A stretch of 64,000 nt of DNA from Rotaria sordida (Eukaryota > Rotifera > Eurotatoria > Philodinida > Philodinidae): positions 1-64,000 of the forward strand of contig CAJNOL010001301.1 of assembly GCA_905250125.1 (NCBI GenBank), written 5' to 3'. Position 1 is the stretch's first letter. Each line of letters starts with the position of its first letter. The notes beneath the pieces are model-generated. The model saw only the letters and a list, made by a program, of their open reading frames with translations. It ran no database searches and had not been told where the DNA came from. This document shows, in pieces, positions 1 to 12,622 of the stretch. A program made the position numbers and the translations under genes.

Positions 1-326
1 CTAAGACGAGAGATAAAAAAGGCAAACTACGAGAGAGAGAGAGAGAGGGAGAGAAAGAAATATAGTTATGCCTCGTCATATAGTCGTTCCATACTATACA
101 TACTAGTGGAGGCAACCAACATTTACAAATTTTCTTTTGTTTATTTTCATATATACACCCTCTATTGAATTCACATTCTAATCGAAACAAATACATAGTA
201 TATATAAAGAATAAACTTTATTTAACTGTATTTCGCGCCATATTCTATGATGATCATGTTCTTTTTTTTTTGTTTTACTGCATGTTCATATTAATTAATT
301 ATTTGATATTATTTTAGATATTCTCC
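1..326. other. upstream region of the RG-rich gene
   Basis: No coding segment is recognisable here. The stretch holds a GA microsatellite at 31-54 and A+T-rich DNA. A T-rich tract ending in AG at 315-316 precedes the first recognised ATG (327) by ten bases and could be the end of a 5' intron or a trans-splice acceptor. The frame is open back to that AG, so an upstream coding exon beyond the window edge cannot be excluded. Confidence 0.5.
31..54. repeat. GA dinucleotide microsatellite
   Basis: A near-pure GA run, interrupted once by GGG near its end. It lies upstream of the RG-rich gene. Confidence 0.9.
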
Positions 327-2530
327 ATGTATAATCAACGAAATAATAACGCCCAAGTCGATGATGATGGTCGAGGACAAATGCAACCAAGATTCCGTTC
401 ACGAAATTTTTATCGCAAACGACCTGGTTTGAAAATAAAAATAAAAAAAAAAAGTTTTATTCTTAATTATCTACTAATATGTCAATTGAATAGGTAGTGG
501 ACGACAAAATCAAGATTTAGGCGAAGATGAAAATCGTGCATCAAATGATGATGACACACAACGATCGATTAATTCTGATGATAATAACAATTTTCATGAT
601 AATGAAAATATGAATAATTTTCGTGGTATTTTAAAATTTCAATAAAATATTAAAGATTTAATTTTTCTTTGAATTTTATTCCAAAGGTCGTGGTCGTGGT
701 AATTGGCGAGGTTTTCGACGTGGTCGTGGTAAGAGAATTGTTTCTTAGTTATTTATTTATTTGAATACAAATCATTTTTATTTAGGTCGAGGACGTTTTA
801 ATCGTGGTAGACCATTCTATGGAAATTTTCGTCGAGATTTTTCACCTTATTCAAATTATGTAAATGGACCTGGAGGTAATTATGGACCCGGAGGTAACTA
901 TGGACCTGGAGGTAATTATGGGCCTGGAGGTAATTATGGGCCTGGAGGTAATTATGGACCGGCTGGTGGTATGTAAAATATATGTTATGTTTGAATTTGT
1001 CATTATTTTCTTATAATAAAGGATACTATGGCGCTCCAGTTCAATTCTATCGTCCACCGTTTCGTGGTCGTGGTTATCAATCAGTTGGTGGTTTTGGTCC
1101 AAGTGGTGATCTATCTGAACAAGAAGGTTTTAATGATTTTCCAATGCGTGGTGGTTATCGAGGTTTTCGTCGTGGTCGTGGACGTGGACAACGTCGTGGT
1201 TCAGGACGAGGACGAATAACACAATATGAAAAGTTTGTTTTTAAATTCAAGATATGGTTTTCTTTATTTTTATTAAATAAATTCTTTTGGTTTTTAAGTG
1301 TTGATACTTCTCAAAGAGAAAATCAGAATGAACAACAACAAGGTGATAATGCTGAAAATAATACGAATAATAATGTACGACGTAATTCCAATCGTCGTCA
1401 ACGTCGTAGACGGACACTCGATGAAGGCTCTGGTGCCGAACAACAAAATGATGGGTAACAAATTTCTTTTTTTTTTGAAAAATATTTGTTTTGTATGTTA
1501 ATATTATATTTAAACTTGAAGCGGTGCTACTGATGATCAACAACAAGATGAAAATAAAGGTTCTGCTGGTCAACAACATAAACGATCTAATCGTCGGTAA
1601 GAAAAATCCATCAATCTCTTTTTTTTTTTATTTGTTCTTATCATTATTTTTTTTTCAATTTTCAGACGACGTCGTAATACCAATGCTAGTCAAAGTGGTG
1701 CAGAAACTGAAGAACGTATGTAAATTATTTTTTGAAATCATCCTTTTTATCTATATAAAATTCTTCTAGAACAAACTCGAAAACCTAAGGATGATGAAAC
1801 AATAGTTAAAAATGTTGTTCGTAATATGGTTAGCAAAGTAGCTCGTCGTTTAGCACCAAGAAATCGTCGACAAAGTCGAACTAATACTAAAGATATGGGT
1901 ACAAATAATGATAATCAACAAAATGATAATCAAGATAATACTGATGTTGATCAACCACAAACAGGATATCCACGTCGTGGTCGTAATCGACGTGGTAGTC
2001 GTCCAGGTGGGGGTTATTTTATGGAACAAGGTTATATTAAAAACTTAGACGAGATTTGTTTGATTTCAATATTCTTTTTTTTTTATATTAGGTTATTATG
2101 ATCCATATGGTATGTCACCATATTATTATGGAGGATATTATAATTATGGTGGACGAGGATATCGAGGTCGTGGTAAGTTGAGTTATTGAAAAATTGAAGT
2201 TTCAGATGATGTATTTGTTTTTTTTATTGTTATTGAAGGTCGTGGTCGTGGCGGACGTGGCCGTGGACGTTTTCGTCAACGAGGTAAATTTGAGGATAAA
2301 TTTTGATTCATATATGAGTAATGTTTTTTCTTTTCTTTTCTTTTCCTAAAGGCGTTAATAAAGAGAATCAACAACCCAACGATGATCAACAAAATAACAG
2401 TGAAGAAGGAAAAAACATAGAATCAAATTCAGCCGGTGATGCTTCTCAAGCTCAACCTCAACAAAGTAAAACAACAATAGCTGAACAAGTCAATCAATCT
2501 ACAGCAACTGGTGAATCCAGACAACAATAG
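327..2530 (+). CDS. RG/RGG-rich low-complexity RNA-binding-type protein (Y-box-tail-like), 12 exons
   Basis: Twelve exons join in frame: 327-426, 494-625, 687-728, 786-968, 1022-1232, 1299-1454, 1522-1596, 1666-1715, 1770-2030, 2092-2172, 2239-2283 and 2352-2530, giving 504 residues. The protein alternates Arg-Gly blocks (GRGRG, RRGRGRG, RRQRRRR, GRGRGGRGRGR) with acidic or polar Asn/Asp/Gln/Glu blocks. It also has five GPGGNY hexads and a YYYGGYYNYGG aromatic patch. Alternating basic and acidic islands are known from the C-terminal half of Y-box proteins, and RG and aromatic tracts from many RNP proteins. I see no cold-shock or RRM domain; one could lie upstream, because the frame is open from 318. 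A role in RNA binding or condensate formation is inference. A polyadenylation-like AATAAA lies at 2602. The next gene is convergent. Confidence 0.8.
866..955 (+). repeat. 18-bp coding minisatellite (GPGGNY units)
   Basis: Five 18-bp units, each coding GPGGNY, lie in tandem inside exon 4 of the RG-rich gene, followed by a degenerate GPAG unit. Units differ only at a few third positions (for example CCT/CCC and AAT/AAC), so the array looks recently expanded. Confidence 0.9.
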
Positions 2531-3142
2531 ACGAATTTTCTTCCTTTTTTTTTTCTTTTTCGTTTCCCATTCTCCCAACATTTTTCTTTTCTGCGTTTGA
2601 GAATAAAGCTTTGTTTCTTTTACTGATGTTGTTCTCACATTCATCTATATCATCCAAAAAAAAAAAAAGTTCTTTTGTTTTTTCCGGTGTTATGTTTTAA
2701 CTTGTTTTTTTTCTTGCTGTGTATCTGTTTTTTTTTCTTGATTTATTCTGTCTATCATCAACATCATCATCTGTAGACAGTATTAAACTTATCCATATGA
2801 CTTAACTCTGTAAGTGCGTGTGTGTGTTGTTTTTCTTCTATTTCATGTATAAATGTTTGTCCATCTTTATTATATAGATGTGATCATCTTCTATTCTAAT
2901 AACATATTAGAAATAAGATTGATCCATAAGCACACAACAGCCAAGACTTTTTTTTTTCTTTTCTGCCTTTATTCGTTCTTTTGTCTCGTTTGAAATAAAA
3001 CAAGGAAAACAACAAAAAACTTTAAAAAAAAAACGAAACCATGGATGAATAAGGAAGTTTTGTTTTTTTTTCTCTTTATCTAATATGAAAAACAATTAAG
3101 CGTAACAATGCAAAATACAAATAAAAGCAGATCAACGAAAAA
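2531..3142. other. convergent intergenic region
   Basis: This lies between the 3' ends of the RG-rich gene and DNAAF10. It holds an AATAAA at 2602, T-rich and CT-rich tracts, and a short GTGTGTGTG run near 2817. I see no gene. It probably holds the 3' untranslated parts of both neighbours. Confidence 0.6.
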
Positions 3143-5499
3143 TTAAATTGTATTTAGTTTTGTTGTTATTAAAACACGAACTGTTTGATCAAATGCTGAT
3201 GTACAAGCTAAACCAGTCTTATCTAGACTCCAATCAAAACCACTTGCTGGTTGACTTGATAATCCAATATTTTGAAGAAGAGTTAAACTACCAGCAACAC
3301 CCATTTCAGTGTTATCAGATTGAGTCATAACACGTTTTTCTGGATAATTACTAAACAAGAAAAAAACAAGTGTTTATTTCATAATGTTAATTATTTCCAA
3401 AAAGAACTATCTATTTTTTATTTCAAACTTTCATTTATTTTTATGTCAATGATTCTAAGATTTTATTTCTTTTGTAGGATCTAATTGACATAGATCCACC
3501 TCACTATTAAAAAAATCGAAATTCAAAATAAATGCACGAAAAGATAGACCGAAGTTTGATCTTTCACAAACGACATGATTTTTTTTATTTTATATCTTGT
3601 TCTTTGTCAAAATTTTTGATGATTTCTACTGCCTTTTACTTGAAACACATACTGCTTTCAGAAACAATGAGAAATTTTTTTTTTCGTTTCTTTTTGATCG
3701 TGCATTCCAGAATTCTCGAAGAAGCTTCATTGCAGTCAATGTCTTTTGTTTTTTGTGTTTGAAAGAACATATGAAGCTGCAATGTTATGAGAGTTTTTCG
3801 AAGTATGAAACTTGTCATCCTTTTTCTCCGCATAAAAATTGAGGGTTGTAAAAGAAAAAAGAGTTCAGCCAGACATTGAATTATGACATGCTCTTTCAAA
3901 TAAAAAAAAATTAATTTTATTAAAATGAGGATACACAACTATTTTTGATCTTTATTTGTTGAATATCTTCTGAAAATGTCATGTTATAAAGCTGGAAATT
4001 TAAGCATAACCTCTTCACTATAGCTTCAAAGCATTCTGAAAATTTCATATGATTTGAATGCACTTGATCTAGGATTGATTTTTGAGGAGGTCTTAAGAAA
4101 TTCAATTATTGTAAAACTTAGAGGTTTTCCTAGTTGTAATAAATTCAATATGAAACTTTTTGTTAACTAAAGAATAAACAATTTATTTTTACATCGATTG
4201 TTTAAATTTAATCTCAAACTTTTTGTTTTCAATATTTGAATCATGGATATTTCAATTCCTATGTCTTTATTTTCCACTTACTATTTCCATAGATAATATG
4301 AACCTGAACCTCCACATGTCATAAATATATCACGATTTTGTGGTAAATGTCGACCAAGCCAAACAGTTGAATTATGAGCCTTCAAATACAAAAAAACAAA
4401 ACAAAACAAACTAACATCTTCAAAAAAATAATCAAGATTTATTCTTTTACTTTTTCCACAACAGATGCAAAACCTTTTTCATTATGTTGAGTTTTCATAT
4501 CAAATACATGTATTTTACTTTCTAATGTTGTTGCAACAAGTTTATTCATTTCAATATCTTTTCTATCAAATTCTAAGCAACATACCTAAGCAAAAGCAAT
4601 GAATTCTCTATTAAATAAAAAAAATCAAGATTAAAATTCAAATAATCAAACCCCATTTTTAATATTTGTTTCCCATCGAATAGACATTGTTCTTAAATCA
4701 AATAATTTCACATCTCCATTATCATAACCTGAACAAACAACTCGTTCACTTGAATTAAAAGCATTACCAAAACAAACTGCCCAACAATCTCGTTTTGTTT
4801 CACCTTCAGCTGGTTCCATACTAGCTACAGGTACATCAGCTTGTCTTGTATCCCATATATGTACTCTACCTGAAAACAAAACAAAAAAAGAAAATCAAGA
4901 AACAAATTAAAAATACAATAATAAAAACAAAAAAAGATTAAATAAATATACCATCTCGACTAGCTGTTGCTATTTCTGGTGCACCTTCACCAACACCTAA
5001 TCCACCAATACCATCAATAGCATTTATTATTTCTTTATGACCTTTGACTGAATAAATTGGTTTATCAATTTTTTCTAAATCCCTAAAATTATTTTATAAA
5101 TAAGAAAGAATAATATAAATAATTTGAATTTGGCTTTTTTATTTTTACCAAACTTGAATATAACCATCAAAATTTCCTGTTGCTAAATGTCGTTTTTCTC
5201 GTGTTGGTGAAGCTCCAAATGTACCACATTTAAAAGCTGAAGGCTTTTCATACTGAAAAAAAAAACAATCATCCAATGAAAATTAATTTTTCATGATAAA
5301 AAAAAAATTTTTTTCTTGTATATACTTGGGATATAAGTGCAATATCTCCATGTGTTATTTCAAATATATCCAAAGCACCTGTTCCACGTGCATGATTACC
5401 AAGTGAAATAAATTTTGCTGATGTTGGAATCCATTTAACATCAAATACCGTATAATTAACTGACTTTTGACTATGTAAAATAATTTGTGGTTTATCCAT
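3143..5499 (-). CDS. WDR92: WD-repeat protein DNAAF10/WDR92 (Monad), 7 exons
   Basis: Exons on the minus strand in order: 5499-5326, 5252-5149, 5082-4952, 4869-4652, 4585-4451, 4379-4282 and 3350-3143. They give 355 residues; the human protein has 357. Matches to the family as I know it run throughout: N-terminal KPQII and [56 protein letters not shown] and C-terminal [12 protein letters not shown]92 is a seven-bladed propeller that works with R2TP-type co-chaperones in preassembly of axonemal dynein arms, so it acts in the cytoplasm of ciliated cells. The ATG at 5499 is chosen because it starts the conserved MxKPQII. Intron 6 (3351-4281, 931 bp) is far longer than the others and carries a dispersed repeat. 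The gene is head to head with G beta-5, 183 bp away. Confidence 0.95.
3765..4090 (-). repeat. dispersed repeat in WDR92 intron 6, related to one in the CHD gene
   Basis: Read on the minus strand, this segment aligns by eye with 22473-22700 on the plus strand. Shared blocks include CATATGAAATTTTCAG/CACATGAAATTTTCAG, AGATATT(C/T)AACAAA, TCAAAAATAG, and TTTGAAAGAGCATGTCA followed by a CTTTTTT tract. Both copies have the same orientation as the transcript of their host gene. I find no terminal repeat or target duplication. The family is unidentified. Confidence 0.6.
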
Positions 5500-5682
5500 T
5501 ATTAAGAAAATAGAAAACAAGTAAAAATTAATTTTTACAGTTAAAAGTTTATTGTTGTCATCGCCATACTTGACAACAATTTTATATATTCACTCTCACG
5601 TTCCATAGAATAAACTATGGATTAGTTCTGATTACTGGCGTTGTTTTTCTTTTATTTTTCTCATCAATTTAACATTAATAAA
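5500..5682. promoter_or_regulatory. putative bidirectional promoter between WDR92 and G beta-5
   Basis: Only 183 bp separate the two divergent start codons, so both promoters must share this interval or overlap the 5' exons. I see no certain core-promoter motif. The assignment rests on geometry alone. Confidence 0.45.
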
Positions 5683-7483
5683 ATGGCGATTGTAGTCGAA
5701 CGTGGTGTAACTGAATCAATTGATGATCTTGTTCGTGAAGCTGAAGCATTAAAATCTCGACTTGAAGAAGAAAGAGCAAAATTTAATGATATGGAATGTA
5801 AATAACGAATTATTTGTTTTTTGTTTTTTTAATTTTTTATTATTAAAAATTAAACTGTTTTTTTTTTTGTAGTAACAACTGTTGCTGAAAAACTTGATCC
5901 ATTACCACCATTTGGAACAAAATCACGACGAATTTTAAAAGGTCATCAAGGAAAAGTATTAGCTCTTGATTGGTGTAATGATAAACGACATATGGTTAGT
6001 ACATCTCAAGATGGAAAATTAATTATTTGGGATGCATTTACAACAAATAAAGAAGTTTGTTTTATTTATATTATAAAATAAAAAATCTTCTTTTTACTTT
6101 CTTTTTTAAGCATGCAATTACAATGCCAACAACATGGGTATTAGCTTGTGCCTATTCACCATCAGGAACAACTGTTGCTTGCGGGTAACTAATATAAAGA
6201 CAAAAAAAAAAAAATCTATTATTCATTTTTTTTGTTTATCTTATGTAGAGGATTGGATAATAAATTAACATTATATCCATTAAATGCAGATGACGATGCA
6301 AATAAATATAAAAAAGTTGTTGCAACTCATTCGAGTTACATATCATCATGTAAATTCATGCATTCAGATCAACAGGTAATAATCTAAAATTATATACGAA
6401 ATCTTGTTAGATTATCATGATTTTACTTTAGTTTTTTGAATTTTTACACATTGATTTTCGAATAAAGAACTTCTTTTTTTTTTTTGTTTATAAATATCAC
6501 AAGATCATTATTTCTTTTTTGTTTAAACTAATGACTTCAGTCTGACATATAATCAAAGACGAAACTAATTGTTTTAATATTTTGAGACATATATATTTGA
6601 TAGTATTGATGATAAATGATTAATAAATAGAATATTTATTATTTTTTAGCTTTTAACAGCTAGTGGTGATAGTACAGCTAAATTATGGGATATTGAAAGT
6701 AGTGTAGCAATACAAACATTTCAAGGTCATCAAGCTGATGTAATGGATATTGATATATCACCATCGGAAGCTGGAAATATTTTTGTATCTGGAGTACGAT
6801 AAATTTTTAATTTTTTTTTTTTTTTTTTTTTTTCTTATTGAAAGAATATTTTTATTAATTTTGTTGTTCAGAGTTCTGATCATATAGCTATGGTATGGGA
6901 TATTCGAACAGGTGGTTATGTTCAAACATTTGAAGGTCATGAATCAGATGTAAATGCTGTTCGATTTTATCCAAGTGGTGATGCATTTGTTTCAGCATCT
7001 GATGATGCAACTGTAATAGAGAAGAAAAAACAATTTTCTTTTATTTTGAATTGTTTTTTTCTTTTATTTTCATATTATAGTGTCGTCTTTTTGATTTACG
7101 TGCTGATCGACAAGTTGCTATATTCAAAAAAGAATCAATTATTTTTGCTTGTAATGCAGTAGATTTCTCATTGAGTGGTAAGAAAAATTTTTAAATTTAA
7201 TTTTTTTCTTATATATTTATTCTGAATATATTTAGGTCGACTTCTTTTTGGTGGTTATAGTGATTATTGTATTAATGTTTGGGATACATTAAAAGGATCA
7301 CGTGTAGCTACTTTATATGGTCATGAAAATCGTGTTAGTTCATTGAAACTTTCACCTGATGGTACTGCATTGGGTACAGGTTCTTGGGATTATACAATTC
7401 GAGTAAGATTTCTTTTTTAATTCTTTTCATTGAATTATTAAAAATAAAAATATCTTTGCTTTTTGTTTAAGATATGGGCTTAA
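5683..7483 (+). CDS. GNB5: G-protein subunit beta-5 (R7-RGS partner), 9 exons
   Basis: Exons 5683-5797, 5873-6054, 6111-6184, 6249-6375, 6650-6793, 6872-7012, 7081-7177, 7236-7402 and 7472-7483 give 352 residues (human short G beta-5: 353). The N-terminal helix ([16 protein letters not shown]) and the WD blades match G beta-5 rather than the G beta-1 to -4 group. Diagnostic matches are [19 protein letters not shown], the SPSEAGN insert (human APSETGN), [16 protein letters not shown], and the ending SWDYTIRIWA. G beta-5 pairs with the GGL domain of R7-family RGS proteins in neurons and shortens Gi/o signalling. The last exon codes only IWA and the stop. AATAAA occurs at 7686. The ATG lies in an A-rich context and is the only one that opens the coiled-coil segment. 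Confidence 0.95.
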
Positions 7484-9957
7484 TTGTTAATAGTTCGTTT
7501 TTTTGTTTCAAATGCAATAGCAATGAAAAAGCAATATATTATATATTTATTTTTTCTTTCATATTTCTCTATGTGCTTGTTTCATTCAGACTAAAAAATG
7601 AAAGTTCTAGTCAACGTTGTTTCGTAATCAATGTTTTTCTTTTTTTTTGTATTTTATTCATTATTTGAACAGTAATATTTATTTGAATAAATACGTATTT
7701 CATTGAACTTTAATAGCCTCTTGTCATACAACGATTGATATACCACTTGTATGAATATATATTGTTTTTTAACTCTATTATCGGAAACTAAAGATATATA
7801 TAACATGGCAACAAATATAATACTAATAAAAGCTAATCGAAAATGATTTGCCGAGAAAATGGCGTATTACTGTTCTTTTTTTTTGTTTTCTCTTTTGTTT
7901 TCTCTATCATTTTTACTAGTATACGTAAGTTGGATTTTGTACAAATAGATGAAATGAAGGAAAATCTTCAAATGAAGTTTTAATTTTCTCGTTAGTCTTA
8001 GTACAAATGTTAGTCAAAATAAAATATAAAGAAAAAAAAAAAGAAGACGAAGAAGATCTCAACGATCGAACGATTATAAGTACGTGCACTCGATTATATT
8101 AGACAATTTTTTTTTTACATATTGCTCAAGTATATTCAACAGAAAGATTTCTAATAAAAAAAAAAAAGAATCTTATAAAATTTTATTTTCTATGTAATAA
8201 TAACAATAAAAGAGAAAAAGCAGAAATATAAATCATCTAGTAAAACATTCTTTTCTAAAAAACAGGTAAGATAAAAATATTCAATAATTCAAAATGTTTA
8301 TAGAAATAAAAATTAAATCCATCAAATTATTTTCTTTTTAATTACACAAGCAAACAATTTTGAATCTATAAAAAACTGAAAATGACACTAATCTATGTAT
8401 ATTATATATATATATCCTACTGATTTACTGACATATATAATCCTATTAGAAAAAGCTACGCTATACTCTTCAATATTCTGATTGTTTTCAGGCAGTTCGA
8501 CTTTGCTTGTAAACTTAAACATTACATACATTTTTCTATCTCCCTATCAAAGCACAATATTGCTATCTTAATGTTTATGTAGAACTTTGATTATGTTGTC
8601 TAACTCATGGGAAAAGATGTACTTGCTTTGTTTCTGTTTCTCTCTTTTAGTTTGCAGTCAGTCTCGCGTGAGAGTAATAAATCGACAGCATATCATAAAC
8701 TTTTGATGACTTATTTGATCAATGGCATGTTTTTAGATATATCACAATACAAGTATATAGAAACAGATATTTTTCAAAAGATGAAAGCAACAGAGAAGTT
8801 TCTTTTTTTTTCTTTTTTTTAAATATGTAAGTATATTATTGAGTAAATGCAGAATTTCTGTTTCTATTTTTCCTTCTTTGTTTCCGTATTGAAAACAAGT
8901 CAAGATCAGTGAATATATGTGTAGTCGTTCTTTTCGATAGATGACAGACGACTCTAAATAGATTATTGCGTTCAATCAACTAGAATCGAGAGGGAATTGA
9001 ATTCGACATACTCGCATATATACTCAGTCCAGCAAATAAAATAATAAGTTACTACCAATACGTCATGACATTTACGTTCATTTAGTTTTTACATTACTTT
9101 ATATTGCTTTTTTTGATGATTTAAAAGAAAAAAAGCGATTTTCATTCTTTTTTTCCCTTTTAAATATTTATTACGTTTGTATTTAATAATGAATCTTGAA
9201 ATAATGTATTCTACAGTAAAGACATAACGAATACAAGAGATCGAGTGGCCCTCAAGCGCATTAATCATATTGCAGAAGCTCTATAAAACTCACTGAAGCA
9301 AATTTCCTTTCTCTCGAATTTTCTTGCTATGATTTCCTTAGTATATGTTTCACTGATACTTCAAAATTAGTTATTAAAGATGTAGTACATCATTTTAAAG
9401 AAAAACAAATCATAAATATAACGTAAGTAAATCAATGCTTTTTTGTTTCTTTATTGATATATATATATATAAGTAATAAATGTCAAAAAAGAAAGAAATG
9501 AATTGTTCTATATCGTGATAGATTCTAATCGACAATTTATCTATAACTAAATTTCAAGATAGACCAGATCGACTTTTCTCTATTTAGTTGTCAATGAATA
9601 AAGAACATATGACATAAAGTGCTTTTTTTTCTTTCTTTCTTTTTTTCTTGTCTTATTTTTTCCCTTTAGTAGTAAATGCTTCTTTTATAAATTCTATTCG
9701 TTCGTCTAACAACACAATTAACAAAGAGACTGAAGAGCTAATACATCAACGGAAAGAATAAGTAAGCTTCAAATAATTCACTTTTTTTTCTTGTATTGTA
9801 AGATTTATGTTTAATAATTCGAAATCTCAGTTGTTTGTTATTGTTATAAACAATCTAAGATATGTGTCAATTTTCTTTTTTTTTCTTCTAGATTATTAAT
9901 TTAATGATGAGATTTAGTTTAATCTAAAAAGAAATAATTATATATTTTATTGATCAA
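7484..9957. other. gene-poor intergenic region
   Basis: 2.5 kb of A+T-rich DNA with long T runs between G beta-5 and the receptor gene. The first ~200 bp include the probable 3' UTR of G beta-5 (AATAAA at 7686). Frames longer than 60 codons here are low-complexity and lack splice-linked partners. I see no RNA gene or clear transposon. Confidence 0.6.
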
Positions 9958-12622
9958 ATGGCTGACGATTTATTGATTTGTTTTGCATCATGTCAAAATA
10001 CTAATAATAGTGGTGCTCTTGTTGGAAATGAATCTTATGATCTTGAATGTATAACACAATGTTCACAAATTGTTCCAACATTATATCAAAATACAGCAGA
10101 GAAGTATATACATATATATATAAGAAAATTAGATACTTTCATGGGACTATGAAAATAAATAGACTTTGTATTCACTTTGGGTTTTATCAAGTTTATTGGC
10201 TAAGATTGAATTTTTTTTTTCGTAATGGATTTTTGTATTGATACAAGATAGAAAACATAATGGATCTAGACACCATAGTTGACACCAAACATCTGACGCG
10301 TTAGAATGAATTGGCAAGCAATGAAAAATGTCTTTTACAATATGTCAAGTGTTTTATCTATAAAGATAATGTTTAAGAAAATGGGAGTACTTAGAAATTG
10401 GAGATGTTTTTTTCTTAAGATTGTAGTCATCTGTTGTGCATGTAAAGATTCTATTTTCGTCAAACTAATGACTTTTGAGCTAAACACTTAAGAATATCTA
10501 TTTTTTATATATTCATAAAAATACTTCTTTTTTTTTTTATTGATTTGGAAAGATTTCAAAAAGAGATGTACTCAAAGTTTCTGAAGTCTTATATGTAAAT
10601 ATTTTTGAGTGAATTTGAATAAATAAAAAATAAAACCTATGGATAACTTCATTTGTTATTAATTGTATGTATAATTTGTAACATAATCTTACGTACTTTG
10701 ATGAATTTTAACGAATGATATATTGAATGGACATATTCCATGTTGATGGCCATCAATAATAAGTAGATAAAATTAAGAAGAAAAAGTTCTTATGATCTTC
10801 CTCTAAACCTAATTTTGTGTTAACAAAGAATGATAGAACAAATTCTGCTTCAATGTATTCTTTTTTTTTTAGAGAATTGCGTATTCCTTCATTCGATAGT
10901 ATAGTACCGGTTCTCTCGCATAAGAAAAAAGGATTTGTCAATTAGACTCAATAAATCGAGATAGGCTAGATTGTTTTTCTTTAGAAAACTCAAAGTATTA
11001 TTGGTAAATTTTCTAGGCGTTCAATTTATTTCACGATCCGTAGCTGGAAATATATTAGAAAAAAAAAGTTACAGACACAAAAGATTGATTTAAGGTCATA
11101 ATTTTTGTAAAAGCTTTTTAATATTGCCCTTCGGAGACATAAAAGAAATCTCGTAACTTTATTCATTATTGAAAGTGAAGAGATATTTTAATAACAAATA
11201 TATATATATATATATATATTTTTCTTTGTAAGGTATACATATATATTTAAAATAATTGCTATTGTACTTATTACATTTGGTTTAATTGGTAAAGTTTTTA
11301 ATTGTATTATTTTTCTTCGAAAACCGGTTTGTATTTATTTAAATTTATGATAAATTCTCTAATGAAATTTATTTTAATATAAATTTAAGCTTCGTGGTAC
11401 ATCAACTGGTTTACTTCTATTTTTAAAAACAATATTTGATTGTGTTCCACTTGTATGGACATTTGTATTTGATACAAAATTTTTTGTTGAAGATGAACAA
11501 ATAAATGCATCAAGAATAATATGTACATTATCACGTAGTAGTGAAATATTTGTTTCATGGTCAATTGGTTTTGTTATTCTTGCTTGTACAGTACGTCTTG
11601 CAACAATATTACATTCAAAATATTTCCCACAACCAAGACGTTTTGGTGTATTCTTACTTATTTTATTAATGATGGTATGTGGTCTTACATATAATTGGCA
11701 TGTTTTTTATTATCCAAGTCTTGTTGAAACAATCTTAAGTGAACATAAAAATCGTACGTTTACTTATTGTAATATCTTATTTGGACGTCAAATAGGATAT
11801 TTTTCATATGGTGGTTTTCAATCTACACAAGAATTAGTATATAACGCACCAGTTGTTAATTTTATTGTTTCATCATTAATTCCATTTGCAATACTTGCAT
11901 CAACAAATCTTGTTATTATTGTACGCGTATTGAAAAATCCATCATCAAATCATTTAACAAAAATGAATTCTATTCATAATGGTCATTATAATCAATCATC
12001 AAAACGTTGTCGTGGTTCAGATAAAATAAATTCATCAGTAAAAATGACGACACATATAACAAAAAAAGATGTTAGTTATGAAACGACAATAACATTAACA
12101 ACAAGTTGTGTATTTTTAACAACAAATAGTATTGCAAGTACTTATGTTTATGTTAAATCAAGTGATCGTTCAAATCGTTCACGTTTAACAGAAGATATAA
12201 AAACATCAAATGTTTATCTTATATTACGTATGTTGACATTACTTGATACAGTTTTAGAATTTTATATTTATTTTTTAACGGGAAAAAAATTTCGTCAAGA
12301 AGTTTATCATGTTATTCGTGAAATTCTTCAACATACACCATTAAGAAATTTTTTTAAATTTACACGTTTAACAAATAATAATATAAATGATCGACTACAG
12401 CAAAAAAACCTACCTGAAAAACAACAACGACCGCAACAACAAAAAAATAATTTCAATAAACAAAATCATGTACATTATTTAAATTTAACACAATCAGCAG
12501 CAACAACGACAACAATGTCCGGAGGTAGCAGTTATAATGATTCACCACGAAGACAGAGAATAATGAACTTTCAATGGTGTGATACTGAAGAATCACTTGA
12601 TAGAATTGAGAGTACTGTTTGA
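9958..12622 (+). CDS. divergent rhodopsin-like seven-transmembrane receptor, 3 exons
   Basis: Exons 9958-10103, 11233-11326 and 11390-12622 give 490 residues. Seven hydrophobic helices can be picked out: TM1 ~52-76, TM2 ~84-107, TM3 ~122-150, TM4 ~164-187, TM5 ~225-250, TM6 ~315-340 and TM7 ~355-385. Extracellular Asn sites lie in the N-terminus (NNS, NES). Cys125 at the top of TM3 and Cys207 in loop 2 can form the usual class A disulphide. The canonical E/DRY is replaced by TVRLA (Arg149 kept). NPxxY is replaced by a D-T-V-L-E-F-Y type sequence followed by GKKFR. Loop 3 is Ser/Thr/Lys-rich and the tail is Gln/Asn-rich. The layout suggests a peptide- or amine-type receptor of an invertebrate-specific lineage; the ligand cannot be told. 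Intron 1 is 1129 bp and ends in a TA microsatellite. Confidence 0.8.
11199..11219. repeat. TA dinucleotide microsatellite
   Basis: An alternating TA run inside intron 1 of the receptor gene, a few bases before the T-rich tract and AG acceptor at 11231-11232. Confidence 0.9.

Noticed and set aside
1247-1579. minus-strand frame across the RG-rich gene
   Set aside because: It is the complement of verified exons and introns of the plus-strand gene.
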